NCBI RefSeq assembly: GCF_011808225.1
Contig: NZ_SOYS01000011.1
Span: forward strand, 62,001-126,000
From: Cedecea colo
GTDB lineage: Bacteria > Pseudomonadota > Gammaproteobacteria > Enterobacterales > Enterobacteriaceae
Reading direction: 5' to 3'
DNA length: 64,000 nt
The translations under genes were made by a program, and so were the position numbers. This document shows, in pieces, positions 43,776-53,486 of this stretch. How positions within the stretch are numbered: position 1 is the first letter of the stretch; each line of letters begins with the position of its first letter. The notes below the pieces were generated by a model, which ran no database searches, was not told where the DNA came from, and was given only the letters and a program-made list of their open reading frames with translations.

Positions 43776-46142
43776 ATGCACACGCAAACAATCTTCGAAT
43801 TAAGCCAGGAGGCTGAGCGGCTATTACAGCTCGCTTTACAGAACCTGCACGCATTAAAAACAGCGCCGTTCGCGACGCAAAACGAGCAAAGCTTAAATAA
43901 CCTGCGTTCCGTGGCGCCCGTTGTTCCTCTGCAATTCAGCGCCCGCGGCATTAACGTTCAGCAGGCCATGTTGCAAAATGAGCTGCGTAAAATTACCCAA
44001 CACGAAATGGTGCTGGCGATTGTCGGTACTATGAAGGCAGGCAAATCAACGACAATAAACGCCATTATTGGCACTGAGGTACTGCCAAACCGTAACCGAC
44101 CGATGACAGCGCTGCCGACGCTGATTCGCCATACGCCGGGCCAGCGTGAACCGATACTCCACTTCCCACACGTTTTACCCATTGAAGCGCTGATGGGAGA
44201 GCTGCAGCAGAAATTAAAAGAGCTGGATCGTGAAGCGCTTATGCAGCAGCTGGAAATCGATCGGGATATGGACGAACTGCTGTCGCGCATTGCCTGCGGC
44301 GGCACCTTCGAGAAGCATTACCTGGGTGCACAACCCATTTTCCATTGTTTGAAAAGCCTCAACGACCTGGTGCGTCTGTCCGGCGTGCTTGAGGTCCCTT
44401 TCCCGTTTAAGGCCTATGCCGCTATTGAGCATGTGCCGGTCATTGAGGTGGAGTTTATTCACCTGGCGGGCATGCAAAAAGGGTCCGGGCAGCTTACGCT
44501 GCTGGATACCCCGGGGCCAAACGAGGCGGGGCAACCTCATCTGCAAAAAATGTTGCAAGAGCAGCTTTCTCAGGCTTCTGCCGTGCTGGCAGTGATGGAT
44601 TACACCCAGTTGAAATCCATATCCGATGAGGAAGTGCGCCGGGCGATTCTGGGCGCCGGAAAATCAGTCCCGCTTTACGTGCTGGTCAACAAGTTCGATC
44701 AAAAAGATCGTAACAGTGACGATGAATCCCAGGTCAAGGCGCTGATCTCCGGCACGTTAATGAAAGGCAATATCGAGGCGGACCACGTGTTCCCGGTTTC
44801 TTCCATGTGGGGCTATCTTGCAAACCGGGCGCGTTTCGAGCTTGCGGAGCATGGCCAGTTGCCCGATCCGCAGGAGCAGCGCTGGGTACAGGATTTTGCC
44901 GAGGCCGCGCTGGGCCGCCGCTGGCGCAGCTCAGATCTTGCCGATATCGATCATATTCGTCATGCCGCCGATCTGCTGTGGGAAGATTCGATGTTCGACT
45001 CCCCGGTGAAAACTATTTTGCATGCGGCACATGCCAACGCTTCCATGTATACGCTTCGCGCGGCGGCGCAGAAACTGCTTAATTATGCTCAGGGAGCGGA
45101 AGAGTATCTGAGCTTCCGCTGTCAGGGGCTGCAGGTGGCGAATGAAAAGTTACAGAGCAATATTCGCCTGCTGGAAGACGACCTGTCATTGTTGCAGTCC
45201 AGCCAGCAGGATATCAGCCGTATTATTCGCAACGACGTTGAAAAAGCGGTTAGCGATATTGCGGAATTTATCAATCGCTACGAAAAACGCATTAAGGCGG
45301 ATATTGACGACTATTTCCAGCAGGGAAAGGTACACGAGGATGTAGCACGACATTCGTTCAAACTGTCCACCGCGCGCAGCCGTGATTTCGAAGCGGGTTG
45401 TGAATCCATCACCGTTGTCGACGAACAGGCCGCGCGGCTGTTGCTCAATAAGATACGCGCTTCAAGCGAAATCATTTTACTGGTCTCCCAGCAAGCGATG
45501 ACCGAAGAGCTGGCGCTGCTGCTTAATAATCTCGAAATCTCCTTAATGGACACCTTACGCGAGACGCTGAAGCCGATTGAAAAACGAGTCGCGGACGGGC
45601 TGGCGCTCTCGGGATTCAGGGCGCATATCAGCCTGCCTGCTTTCCAGGCCAGCCAGCTTAACTTCAATGCGCAGCATGCTTTTAACGACGTTATCGATCG
45701 TCAGGAGATTCCCGTGTCGCAGCTTCGTCGTCAGAACGGGATGCGTGGCGCGGTGGCGCGCTGGCTGAACAGCGATGACTGGGGCTGGGAAGGGCATACG
45801 GAGACCCAGAGCCGCTACGTTATCGCTCTGCCGGATTTACAGCATAGATTGCACAGGCACGTAGCCTCTTTCCTGGCACAGCTGAATAAAGCGATCGTTG
45901 CGCAGGTTGATATCTCTGTGATGGCGGGCATGGCTTCTTTCTTTGCTGATTTTACTCAGGCGCTGGAAGCGATAAAAAGTAACCTCCAGCAGAGCCTGGT
46001 GGCGCGTTTGCAAAACGAAGAGGCGTTGCAAACGCTACAGAACCAACTCCTGCAATGCGTAAGAACGGCGCGGTATATTCATGAAGATACCCGTTTATTA
46101 AAGGATGATATCCAGACGCTTTTCGCGGCGGAGCACCAATGA
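43776..46142 (+). CDS. crfC: CrfC, dynamin-like GTPase (clamp-binding sister replication fork colocalisation protein)
   Basis: A 788-residue dynamin-family GTPase. P-loop GTMKAGKST lies at about residues 84-92, switch I is near PMTALPTLIRH, DTPGPNEAG is about 245-253 and the NKFD base-recognition motif about 305. Long C-terminal helices follow. E. coli CrfC (YjdA, 742 aa) binds the beta clamp and affects sister-fork cohesion and chromosome segregation; N- and C-terminal parts are well conserved here. The region of about residues 450-680 is longer and more divergent, which explains the extra 46 residues. Its last codons overlap yjcZ by 4 nt. Confidence 0.93.
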   Translation: MHTQTIFELSQEAERLLQLALQNLHALKTAPFATQNEQSLNNLRSVAPVVPLQFSARGINVQQAMLQNELRKITQHEMVLAIVGTMKAGKSTTINAIIGTEVLPNRNRPMTALPTLIRHTPGQREPILHFPHVLPIEALMGELQQKLKELDREALMQQLEIDRDMDELLSRIACGGTFEKHYLGAQPIFHCLKSLNDLVRLSGVLEVPFPFKAYAAIEHVPVIEVEFIHLAGMQKGSGQLTLLDTPGPNEAGQPHLQKMLQEQLSQASAVLAVMDYTQLKSISDEEVRRAILGAGKSVPLYVLVNKFDQKDRNSDDESQVKALISGTLMKGNIEADHVFPVSSMWGYLANRARFELAEHGQLPDPQEQRWVQDFAEAALGRRWRSSDLADIDHIRHAADLLWEDSMFDSPVKTILHAAHANASMYTLRAAAQKLLNYAQGAEEYLSFRCQGLQVANEKLQSNIRLLEDDLSLLQSSQQDISRIIRNDVEKAVSDIAEFINRYEKRIKADIDDYFQQGKVHEDVARHSFKLSTARSRDFEAGCESITVVDEQAARLLLNKIRASSEIILLVSQQAMTEELALLLNNLEISLMDTLRETLKPIEKRVADGLALSGFRAHISLPAFQASQLNFNAQHAFNDVIDRQEIPVSQLRRQNGMRGAVARWLNSDDWGWEGHTETQSRYVIALPDLQHRLHRHVASFLAQLNKAIVAQVDISVMAGMASFFADFTQALEAIKSNLQQSLVARLQNEEALQTLQNQLLQCVRTARYIHEDTRLLKDDIQTLFAAEHQ

Positions 46143-47017
46143 GCAATTTATTACTTGCGGGCCCGGTCAGGACCCTGGAATGCATGACAGAGAAGTTTGT
46201 CGTTGATTTCGCAAACGGTATCGATATGGCGCGCGATCCGTGGCGCAGCCAGCAGGCCAAAGCGTTTTACCAGCGTCTGAAAGAGGAATTCGCCGGGCAA
46301 AACCGCCTGCACTACTGGGGAATCGATAGCGCAACGCCCGAAAGCATGGAAGCATCTCTCGCCTGGCTTGGACAGCTCATCGGCACGACGGCCAAAAGCT
46401 ATCTGGCCGCAACGCTGGTACACGAGCGTCTAAGTCAGATGGAAACGGCTGCGGCGCGCGTGGCCTATTATTCCTCTGAAGGGCGCGACCAGCTAAGTCA
46501 GCTAAATAAATTACTCGAACAACGGATAAACAAGCTCGAACAGCAACTGCGAAGTATCGATCTGTATCGTCAGGGAACGGTGCACTGTGAGCAGATTTTC
46601 GCCCGCTGGCGTGGCGGACATTATTTTGCATTTTCTCCCGCCGGACGCTGTTATGTTGCGCTCACGGAGCTTTGTTGGGGAACGTTTGGTGATGCGCTGC
46701 GTCTTTGCAGCGAAGAGCGGGCAGCACAGCTGCTTGAACTGGCGCGCGAGCTGACAATAGGCCGTCTTGCTGAGGATGTTAACGCTTCTCCACGCACGCG
46801 CCATTATTATCATGAATGGCTGGCCACGCCGTCCGCGCCGGATTTAATGGAGCATAAAGACGCGCTGGTTTGGCTGGGCAACAGCAGCGACAGCGATCGG
46901 CAGCCGGTGAGTTACTCCGTTACGCAGAGCTGGCAAAGCATCGCGCTTGGGATGCCGAGAATTTGCTCGGCAATGCGTCTGGGTAGCGCCATGGTGGATG
47001 AGGTATTTAGCGAGTAA
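46139..47017 (+). CDS. yjcZ: YjcZ, CrfC partner protein
   Basis: A 292-residue soluble protein, the same length as E. coli YjcZ. It starts in a 4-nt ATGA overlap with crfC. GPVRTLE, FVVDFANGIDMARDPWR and WGIDSATPE are conserved, with a coiled-coil stretch LNKLLEQRINKLEQQL (about residues 118-133). Constant pairing with the dynamin-like gene suggests a joint complex. In E. coli, yjcZ has been found as a motility-related suppressor; the mechanism is unproven. Confidence 0.9.
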   Translation: MSNLLLAGPVRTLECMTEKFVVDFANGIDMARDPWRSQQAKAFYQRLKEEFAGQNRLHYWGIDSATPESMEASLAWLGQLIGTTAKSYLAATLVHERLSQMETAAARVAYYSSEGRDQLSQLNKLLEQRINKLEQQLRSIDLYRQGTVHCEQIFARWRGGHYFAFSPAGRCYVALTELCWGTFGDALRLCSEERAAQLLELARELTIGRLAEDVNASPRTRHYYHEWLATPSAPDLMEHKDALVWLGNSSDSDRQPVSYSVTQSWQSIALGMPRICSAMRLGSAMVDEVFSE

Positions 47018-47416
47018 TTTTTAAAAAATTCATCACCTATGAAACAGGTATATTAAAAACCGGCGGCTTGAATACAATCATTGTGCAGGATTGATTCGCC
47101 GCCTTGTCCCCCGTGGCCCGGTGCTGAGAAAAACTTTCCGCTTTTATTATGGAAAGTAAATTACCTGTTGCTGGCGGCATGGGCCATTTATAATTATTTC
47201 CCTGAGTTGCGCCACGCCCTTTATTTTTATTGTTGTAACAGATCTATCTGACTGATTAATATAGTTAAAAAGAATTTATATCATTGATCCGCTGAAAAGT
47301 ATCAGTCTATAAAACCAATTCTGTGTTGCCCCTCACTTGCCGCTTTTTACCACACTCCGCAATATATATTTTGCCGCGTGTTGCGGATAATCACGCTTAT
47401 AACGTCAGGGGATAAG
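47018..47416. other. 399-bp gap upstream of the beta-glucoside PTS operon
   Basis: AT-rich promoter region with no gene visible. GCGTG-N11-CACGC (about 47379-47399) is an imperfect inverted repeat just upstream of the EIIB gene and could be an operator. No regulator gene adjoins the PTS operon. Confidence 0.45.
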
Positions 47417-47731
47417 ATGAAAAAGATTTTTTTATGCTGCGCTGCGGGTATTTCGACCAGCATGTTAGTGGAAAAAATGAAACAGGCCGCCGTCAGCCGC
47501 AATATCGCAGTGGAAATCACGGCGGTACCGGTATCTGATTTTGAACAAATAGTCACCGAGGCCGATGTTATTTTGCTTGGCCCGCAGGTGAAGTTTCAGC
47601 TACAGAGTTTATCCAGTGCCGCCGCGCCATACGGCGTGCCGGTAGCGGCGATTGATATGATGCAGTACGGCTCAATGCAAGGCGATAAGGTGTTGGATCA
47701 CGCTTTGTCTTTATTACCAAATCAACAATAA
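47417..47731 (+). CDS. PTS EIIB component, lactose/cellobiose family
   Basis: A 104-residue phosphocarrier. The phospho-cysteine lies in FLCCAAGISTSML, where Cys8 precedes the conserved AG-STS loop as in ChbB. The rest includes LLGPQVKFQL, typical of EIIB-Lac. ATG 47417 follows GGGGAT and aligns with the family; the 13-codon longer frame does not. First gene of a three-gene operon (EIIB, glycosidase, EIIC). Confidence 0.92.
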   Translation: MKKIFLCCAAGISTSMLVEKMKQAAVSRNIAVEITAVPVSDFEQIVTEADVILLGPQVKFQLQSLSSAAAPYGVPVAAIDMMQYGSMQGDKVLDHALSLLPNQQ

Positions 47732-47740
47732 GGGCAGGCT

Positions 47741-49129
47741 ATGAATTACCGTTTTCCTGATAATTTCTGGTGGGGTACAGCAACCAGCGCAACTCAGTCT
47801 GAAGGGCACACGCCGGGCGATGGCAAGGGCGAGAATATCTGGGATTATGCCTCGCATCAGTTTAATCAACGTTTTTTTGCCGGCGTAACCTCGGACGAAA
47901 CCTCAACGTTTTACCGGAATTATCGGGAAGACATTCAGCGCGCCAAAGATATCGGCCTGAATTCTTTTCGTACTTCCCTTTCCTGGTCGCGATTAATTCC
48001 CGACGGTGACGGAGAAGTAAATCCACAGGCGGTGAATTTTTATAACGCGGTAATCGACGAATTACACGCTCAGGGCATCGAACCTTTTATCAATCTTTAC
48101 CACTTCGATATGCCGATGGCGCTTCAGGAAAAAGGCGGCTTTGAAAATCGCGAAGTGGTAGATGCTTTTACCCGCTATGCGCGTATTTGTTACCAGCTTT
48201 TTGGCGACCGCGTGCGCTACTGGTTCACCTTTAACGAACCATTAATTCCTGCGGAAGCGGGTTATTTGCATCCCCGCCATTATCCTTACGTGACGGATTT
48301 CCGTCGTGCGGCCCAGGTGCTGCATCACATCGTTCTGGCGCATTGCAAAGCCGTTGCCGCTTGGCGAGAGATGGATATTGTAGGGCAGATCGGCATCATT
48401 ATGGATGTGATTCCGGTCTATCCGCGAAGCGACACGCCGGAAGATCTGCTGGCCGCCGAAATGGCCGATCTCTTTTATACCCGCAGTATTAACGAGCCTG
48501 TTTTGCTGGGGCGCTATCCTGACGAACTGATTGCCATACTTAGAGAACATGGCCAGTTACCAAAAACTTTGCCCGGCGATTGTGAGCTAATTGCCCGCAC
48601 GCGAATTGATTTACTGGGGATAAATTATTACCGCCCGCGTCGCGTAAAAGCGCGCGAAACGCTGCTGGATGAACCAAATGGTTTTGTGCCTGAGCGATTC
48701 TTTGAGGAATACATTATGCCAGGGCGCAGGATGAATACTTTCCGCGGCATCGAGATTTACCCGCCAGCGCTTTATGACATCGCGATGGTGGTAAAAGAGC
48801 GCTACGGCAATTTGCCCTGGTTTGTTTCGGAAAACGGCATCGGTATTCAGAACGAAGAGCAGTTTATGGTTAACGGCCAGGTACAGGACGATTACCGGAT
48901 TGCATTTCTGCAAGAGCACCTGAGCTATTTGCATCAGGCAATAGCCGACGGCAGCAATTGTCTGGGTTATCACATGTGGACGTTTATCGACTGCTGGTCG
49001 TGGCAAAACGCTTATAAAAACCGCTACGGTTTTTACCGCCTGGATTTAGCTACCCAGCAGCGTTCGCTGAAAAAATCGGGGCAATGGTTCCGGTCGGTGA
49101 TTGAAAATAACGGGTTCGAGGGGGCATAG
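47741..49129 (+). CDS. 6-phospho-beta-glucosidase (GH1)
   Basis: A 462-residue family 1 glycoside hydrolase. The acid/base is in FTFNEPLIP (about residue 167) and the nucleophile in FVSENGIG (about 365). Y-KR-type residues near the C-terminus suggest phosphorylated substrates. It starts FPDNFWWGTATSATQSEG. It would cleave the disaccharide phosphate delivered by the PTS to glucose 6-phosphate and an aglycone or glucose. Nine nt after EIIB and overlapping nothing. Confidence 0.93.
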   Translation: MNYRFPDNFWWGTATSATQSEGHTPGDGKGENIWDYASHQFNQRFFAGVTSDETSTFYRNYREDIQRAKDIGLNSFRTSLSWSRLIPDGDGEVNPQAVNFYNAVIDELHAQGIEPFINLYHFDMPMALQEKGGFENREVVDAFTRYARICYQLFGDRVRYWFTFNEPLIPAEAGYLHPRHYPYVTDFRRAAQVLHHIVLAHCKAVAAWREMDIVGQIGIIMDVIPVYPRSDTPEDLLAAEMADLFYTRSINEPVLLGRYPDELIAILREHGQLPKTLPGDCELIARTRIDLLGINYYRPRRVKARETLLDEPNGFVPERFFEEYIMPGRRMNTFRGIEIYPPALYDIAMVVKERYGNLPWFVSENGIGIQNEEQFMVNGQVQDDYRIAFLQEHLSYLHQAIADGSNCLGYHMWTFIDCWSWQNAYKNRYGFYRLDLATQQRSLKKSGQWFRSVIENNGFEGA

Positions 49130-49130
49130 C

Positions 49131-50453
49131 ATGTCTTACTTTGAAAAGCTGGCCGAAAAAATGCTGCCGGTGGCGAATGCTATTGGCAATCAGCGGCATA
49201 TGCAGGCGATCCGTAACGGATTAATTTCAATTTTACCCCTGACGATTGTCGGATCGTTTTTCGTTATTTTACTCAACATCCCCATCAAAGGTTATATGGA
49301 TTTTATCGCGCCCTGGCGCGATATGCTGGATGTGCCTTTCCGTTTTACCGTCGGGCTGATGTCGCTGTATGCCGCTTTCACCATTGGTTCTTTCCTGGGA
49401 AAAAGCTACAAGCTCAACGATATTACCAGCGGGCTGCTGGCGATGTTAGCAACCCTGCTGATGATTGTGCCGGTTAATATTAAGGAAGGCATTACCGTTG
49501 CCGGAGAGGCGGTTTCCGGATGCTATATTCCCATTACGTCGCTAAGCTCACAGGGATTATTTGGCGCGATTATTTCGTCACTAATTGCTATTGAGATCTA
49601 CCGGTTTATCAAAGTCCGCAATATCGAAATTAAAATGCCAGAAGGCGTGCCGCCGGTGGTGGCAAGCTCCTTCTCGGCGCTCTTTCCGACGCTTGCGGTA
49701 GTTCTGATCTTCTGGATCCCGCGTCACTTTTTGAATATTGATATTAACGCCATCATCAGCTTTATCATTATGCCGCTGAAGGGCTTTATGACCGGCAGCA
49801 ACCTGTTTGGCGGGATCGTCACGCAGTTCTTTATCGATCTGTTCTGGGTTCTTGGGATCCACGGGCATGCCGTCATGGGGCCGCTGATCCGTCCGCTTTG
49901 GGATCAGGCTATTGTGCAGAATATGGAGCTGTTCCAGGCCGGCACCAGCGCTTACGACCTGCCGAATATTTTCACCGAGCAGTTCTTCCAGTGGTATGCG
50001 CAGATGGGCGGCACCGGATCGACGCTTGCCCTGGTGGTGCTGTTTATCCGTTCGAAAGCTACCTATCTTAAGTCGCTGGGTAAACTGTCGTTTATTCCGG
50101 GCCTGTTTAACATCAACGAGCCGATGATTTTTGGCGCGCCGATAGTAATGAACCCGATTCTGGCCGTTCCGTTTATTCTAGCGCCGATGGTGAATACCGT
50201 CGTGGTGTACCTGTTTACCATTACCGGGCTTATCCCACGCATGATGGTGAAACCGCCATTTACCATTCCGGCTCCGCTGGGGGCGCTGATCACCACCAAC
50301 TGGAACCTGATAGCCTGCGGGCTGGTGTTTATCTGCTTCTTTATTTCGCTGGCGATCTACTATTCGTTCTTCAAAGTTTATGAGAAGAAGATGCTGGAAA
50401 CCGAGCAGCAACAGCGCGAAGAAGAGAAGGCGAAGCAGTTGGCGGATGCTTAA
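49131..50453 (+). CDS. PTS EIIC component, lactose/cellobiose family
   Basis: A 440-residue permease domain with about 10 hydrophobic segments. Family landmarks are NGLISILPLTIVGSFFVIL, FWVLGIHGHAVMGP and FIPGLFNINEPMIFGAPIVMNP, the active-site NEP loop. ATG 49131 lies one nt after the glucosidase stop. It forms the membrane channel with the EIIB above; no EIIA is encoded nearby, so one must be borrowed. Confidence 0.93.
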   Translation: MSYFEKLAEKMLPVANAIGNQRHMQAIRNGLISILPLTIVGSFFVILLNIPIKGYMDFIAPWRDMLDVPFRFTVGLMSLYAAFTIGSFLGKSYKLNDITSGLLAMLATLLMIVPVNIKEGITVAGEAVSGCYIPITSLSSQGLFGAIISSLIAIEIYRFIKVRNIEIKMPEGVPPVVASSFSALFPTLAVVLIFWIPRHFLNIDINAIISFIIMPLKGFMTGSNLFGGIVTQFFIDLFWVLGIHGHAVMGPLIRPLWDQAIVQNMELFQAGTSAYDLPNIFTEQFFQWYAQMGGTGSTLALVVLFIRSKATYLKSLGKLSFIPGLFNINEPMIFGAPIVMNPILAVPFILAPMVNTVVVYLFTITGLIPRMMVKPPFTIPAPLGALITTNWNLIACGLVFICFFISLAIYYSFFKVYEKKMLETEQQQREEEKAKQLADA

Positions 50454-50462
50454 GGCGATGCC

Positions 50463-50534
50463 AGGTGGCGCTTTGCTTACCCGACCTACAAACCAATATC
50501 TTGTAGGGTGGATAAGCGTAAGCGCCATCCACCT
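50463..50534. repeat. REP/BIME-like element after the PTS operon
   Basis: An inverted pair: AGGTGGCGCTTTGCTTACCC and TGTAGGGTGGATAAGCGTAA with GCGCCATCCACCT. It lies between convergent genes (EIIC and the lyase-like gene). Confidence 0.8.
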
Positions 50535-50556
50535 GTTGCCACCCATCTTTCTTAAA

Positions 50557-51777
50557 TCAGAAAGCCGTCTCTAACGTCTCCAGCACGTTATATTCCTCGT
50601 CCACCAACAACAGCGCCTTCCACTTGTCGAACGTCAGGCACGGGTGGGAGGTGCTGAACACCAGAATATCGCCAACCTGCACGTCGGCATCGGGCCTGAG
50701 CTTCAGCATGGCGTGTTGATCCATAATGCCTGTCGTTTCGATAGCTTCCGCAGTCAGGCCTAAAGCTTTGCCCTGGCGGTAATGCGCAACGGGCTGCGGC
50801 AAGCCTGCATCGAAAGCGCTGTCGCGTTTGCCGAAGTTCACAATCGCCCGGTCGCTTTCCGGTACGGACTGCACCATGGCGACCAGCTCCAGCGCGGACA
50901 CCAAATCTCCGCCCAAATCGCAGGCCACTTTGTCGCGGGCCATCAGTTCATCCTGCGCTTCCTGATAAATTCCGCCATCGTGCGTAATGTAGCAACCTGG
51001 ACGGATCACCACGCGGCAGTTTGCTGGCTTCTGCGCCTCCAGCCAGACGTTACACACCACGTCATACCAGACCGAACCCGCGCCCGTAAGAATAAATTCG
51101 CCTTCTACATAACGCTCAAGCTGGCAGGCCAGGGCTGCGGCATCACGCAGGAGCGCTTCCACTTTTGGCTGCGGATTTTCGCCGTGCAGCACGCCTTCGT
51201 ACAGCTCCAGACCGCGTAAACGCAGGCCCGGTAAGCCTGAAATCGCTTCTGCAAGCACGAGAGCCTGTTCCGCGGTACGGCAGCCGCAGCGTCCGCCCGG
51301 CACGCCCAGCTCAATCAAAATATCAAGCTGTTGGTGTTGCGCACTAAAGAAGGCGGAGAGCGTTTTGGCGTTGGCGATGCTGTCTACGCAGCAAAGGTAA
51401 TCTACATCCTGATACTCGCTTTTTAGCTTTGCTACCAACTGCATGTTTGCTTTGCCGACGAGCTGGTTAACCATTAAAACCCGCTTTACGCCGCTTACCA
51501 TAGCGATGCTCGCCTGCCAGGCGCTGCCGACGCCCACGGCCCAGGCGCCAGCCTGCTGTTGCTGCTGAAATATCCACGGCGTCATGGTTGTTTTGCCGTG
51601 CGGCGCAAGAGAAACGCCGCGCGTATCGGCATAACGTTGCATCCACTGAATATTATTTTCCAGCGCGGCTTTTTTAATGACGGCGGCAGGCAGACAAACC
51701 TCCTCGTTCAGGATGTTGGCGGCGTGGTTCATCAGGGCAGATTTATGCGGAACGAGGTTACTCTCTTGGTATTTCAT
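50557..51777 (-). CDS. Fold-type III PLP enzyme of the D-serine dehydratase/D-threonine aldolase family
   Basis: A 406-residue alanine-racemase-fold enzyme. The PLP lysine is in LAPHGKTTMTPWI (about residue 62), with tyrosine and glycine-rich phosphate-binding parts VGVGSAWQAS and GVPGGRCGCR. A metal-binding His-x-Cys is seen late as STSHPCLTFDKW, as in Zn/Mn-dependent D-serine dehydratases. It should act on a D-configured beta-hydroxy-alpha-amino acid, by dehydration/deamination or retro-aldol cleavage. It is divergent from the D-aminoacylase gene. From the DgoK/DgoA neighbours I infer a 2-amino-2-deoxy-aldonate ammonia-lyase. Confidence 0.83.
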   Translation of the reverse strand: MKYQESNLVPHKSALMNHAANILNEEVCLPAAVIKKAALENNIQWMQRYADTRGVSLAPHGKTTMTPWIFQQQQQAGAWAVGVGSAWQASIAMVSGVKRVLMVNQLVGKANMQLVAKLKSEYQDVDYLCCVDSIANAKTLSAFFSAQHQQLDILIELGVPGGRCGCRTAEQALVLAEAISGLPGLRLRGLELYEGVLHGENPQPKVEALLRDAAALACQLERYVEGEFILTGAGSVWYDVVCNVWLEAQKPANCRVVIRPGCYITHDGGIYQEAQDELMARDKVACDLGGDLVSALELVAMVQSVPESDRAIVNFGKRDSAFDAGLPQPVAHYRQGKALGLTAEAIETTGIMDQHAMLKLRPDADVQVGDILVFSTSHPCLTFDKWKALLLVDEEYNVLETLETAF

Positions 51778-51978
51778 AACATAATTCCTTTGCGGTTATC
51801 TTTTCTTTCAGAATGGGTATCGTTTTTAACTTATTGAAAATAGATAATATATATATGACGAATTGGTTATTTTGAATAAAAGTATCAGAAAATCCTATGC
51901 ATTTTGCGTAGTCTTCCACTGTTTTTCTCACTTGTAAATGGTTAACTTTAGCCCAGAACACAACGGGGTGAGGAACAC

Positions 51979-53409
51979 ATGAAGTTCGACTATCTGTTCA
52001 GGAATGTTACGGTCATTGACGGCAGCGGCGGCCCGGAATACCGCGCCGATGTGGCGATTCAGGGCGATCGCATCGCTGAGATTGCGCCCTCGATTAGCGC
52101 GGAAGCACGCTATGAAATCGACGGCACGGATCGCGTACTGGCCCCGGGTTTTATCGATGTCCACACCCACGACGATATCAATGTGATTCGTATGCCGGAG
52201 TACCTGCCGAAAATCAGCCAGGGCATCACAACGGTAATTGTTGGCAACTGCGGCATCAGCGCGGCGATCGCAAGCATGAAAGAAACGGTGCCGGATCCGA
52301 TGAATTTACTCGGTGACGTTGAGCACTTTATCTACCCAACGGTTGCGGCCTATGCCGAAGCGGTTGAAGCGGCAAGCCCGGCAGTGAACGTCGGCACGCT
52401 TATCGGCCACACCGCGCTGCGTAATAACCATATGGACGATTTGTTCCGCGCCGCGACGGCAGAAGAGATCGACGGCATGCGCGGCCAGCTTCGCCTGGCG
52501 TTGCAGCAGGGCGCGCTGGGTCTGAGTACCGGTCTGGCCTACGCCACGGCGTTTCACTCCTCCACTGAAGAAGTGATGGCGCTGGCCGAAGAGTTGGCGG
52601 CAGAAAAGGGCATCTATACCACCCATCTGCGTTCGGAGTTCGAACCGATTCTGGAAGCGCTCGACGAGGCGTTTCGTATCGGTCGTCACGGCAAGGTACC
52701 GGTGGTTGTTTCACACCATAAATGTGCCGGGGCGAAGAACTGGGGCCGCACCGTTGAGACGCTAAAGCTGTTCGATAAGGTGCGCGAGCAGCAGGATGTT
52801 TCCTGCGACTGCTATCCATACTCCGCCAGCTCTTCAACGCTGGATATGAAACAAATTACCGACGAGTTCGACATCATTATTACCTGGTCTGAGCCGCACC
52901 CGGAAGTTGCCGGGCAGTCGTTAAAGCAGATTGCGCAAAGCTGGTCGATGTCACTTCACGAAGCGGGGAAATTACTGATGCCCGCCGGGGCAATTTACTA
53001 CAACATGGACGAACGCGACGTGCGGCGCGTGTTGAGTTACCCGGTGACGATGGTCGGCTCAGACGGTCTGCCAAACGACCCGATGCCGCATCCGCGCCTG
53101 TGGGGCGCATTCCCGCGCGTGCTGGGGCACTATAGCCGCGACGAAAAGCTGTTCCCGCTCACGGTTGCTGTCCACAAGATGACGGGTATGTCAGCGGCGC
53201 GTTTCCAGCTCCCGGAAAGAGGCCTGCTGAAACGCGGCTACTATGCCGATCTGGTGCTGTTCGACCCGGAAACGGTACGCGACGTGGCAAGTTTCAGCGA
53301 TCCCCAGCAGCCTGCTGCGGGAATTGAAGCGGTGATGGTCAATGGTGTGATGAGCTATGGTCGTGATAAACAGGTTATCGGACGTGCCGGGCGGTTTTTG
53401 CGCCGGTAA
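51979..53409 (+). CDS. N-acyl-D-amino acid deacylase family amidohydrolase
   Basis: A 476-residue metal-dependent amidohydrolase (COG3653). The metal motif is VHTHDDINV (about residue 56-64). VVGNCGIS-type VIVGNCGISAA, HTALRNNHM, THLRSE and SHHKCAGAKNWG supply further ligands, and the C-terminal barrel strand is MVGSDGLPNDP. It removes the acyl (usually acetyl or formyl) group from an N-acyl-D-amino acid. It heads the operon with RidA, symporter, DgoK and DgoA. Strict D-amino acid use is not certain: acetylated amino-aldonates are C2-D configured and would fit. Confidence 0.88.
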   Translation: MKFDYLFRNVTVIDGSGGPEYRADVAIQGDRIAEIAPSISAEARYEIDGTDRVLAPGFIDVHTHDDINVIRMPEYLPKISQGITTVIVGNCGISAAIASMKETVPDPMNLLGDVEHFIYPTVAAYAEAVEAASPAVNVGTLIGHTALRNNHMDDLFRAATAEEIDGMRGQLRLALQQGALGLSTGLAYATAFHSSTEEVMALAEELAAEKGIYTTHLRSEFEPILEALDEAFRIGRHGKVPVVVSHHKCAGAKNWGRTVETLKLFDKVREQQDVSCDCYPYSASSSTLDMKQITDEFDIIITWSEPHPEVAGQSLKQIAQSWSMSLHEAGKLLMPAGAIYYNMDERDVRRVLSYPVTMVGSDGLPNDPMPHPRLWGAFPRVLGHYSRDEKLFPLTVAVHKMTGMSAARFQLPERGLLKRGYYADLVLFDPETVRDVASFSDPQQPAAGIEAVMVNGVMSYGRDKQVIGRAGRFLRR

Positions 53410-53441
53410 GTTTTGTCGGATGACCATGAATGGGTTTTGTT

Positions 53442-53468
53442 GAGTGGATAAGCGAAGCGCTATCCACC
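53442..53468. repeat. Short REP-like palindrome between deacylase and RidA genes
   Basis: GAGTGGATAAGCGAAGCGC followed by TATCCACC forms a stem GGTGGATA-type hairpin. Same motif as the longer elements, single unit, within the catabolic operon. Confidence 0.7.
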
Positions 53469-53486
53469 ATGGGTAAAGGAGCAACA

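Noticed and set aside
47379-47399. CRP site before the PTS operon
   Set aside because: GCGTG-N11-CACGC is symmetric, but its halves do not fit TGTGA/TCACA with a 6-bp spacer.
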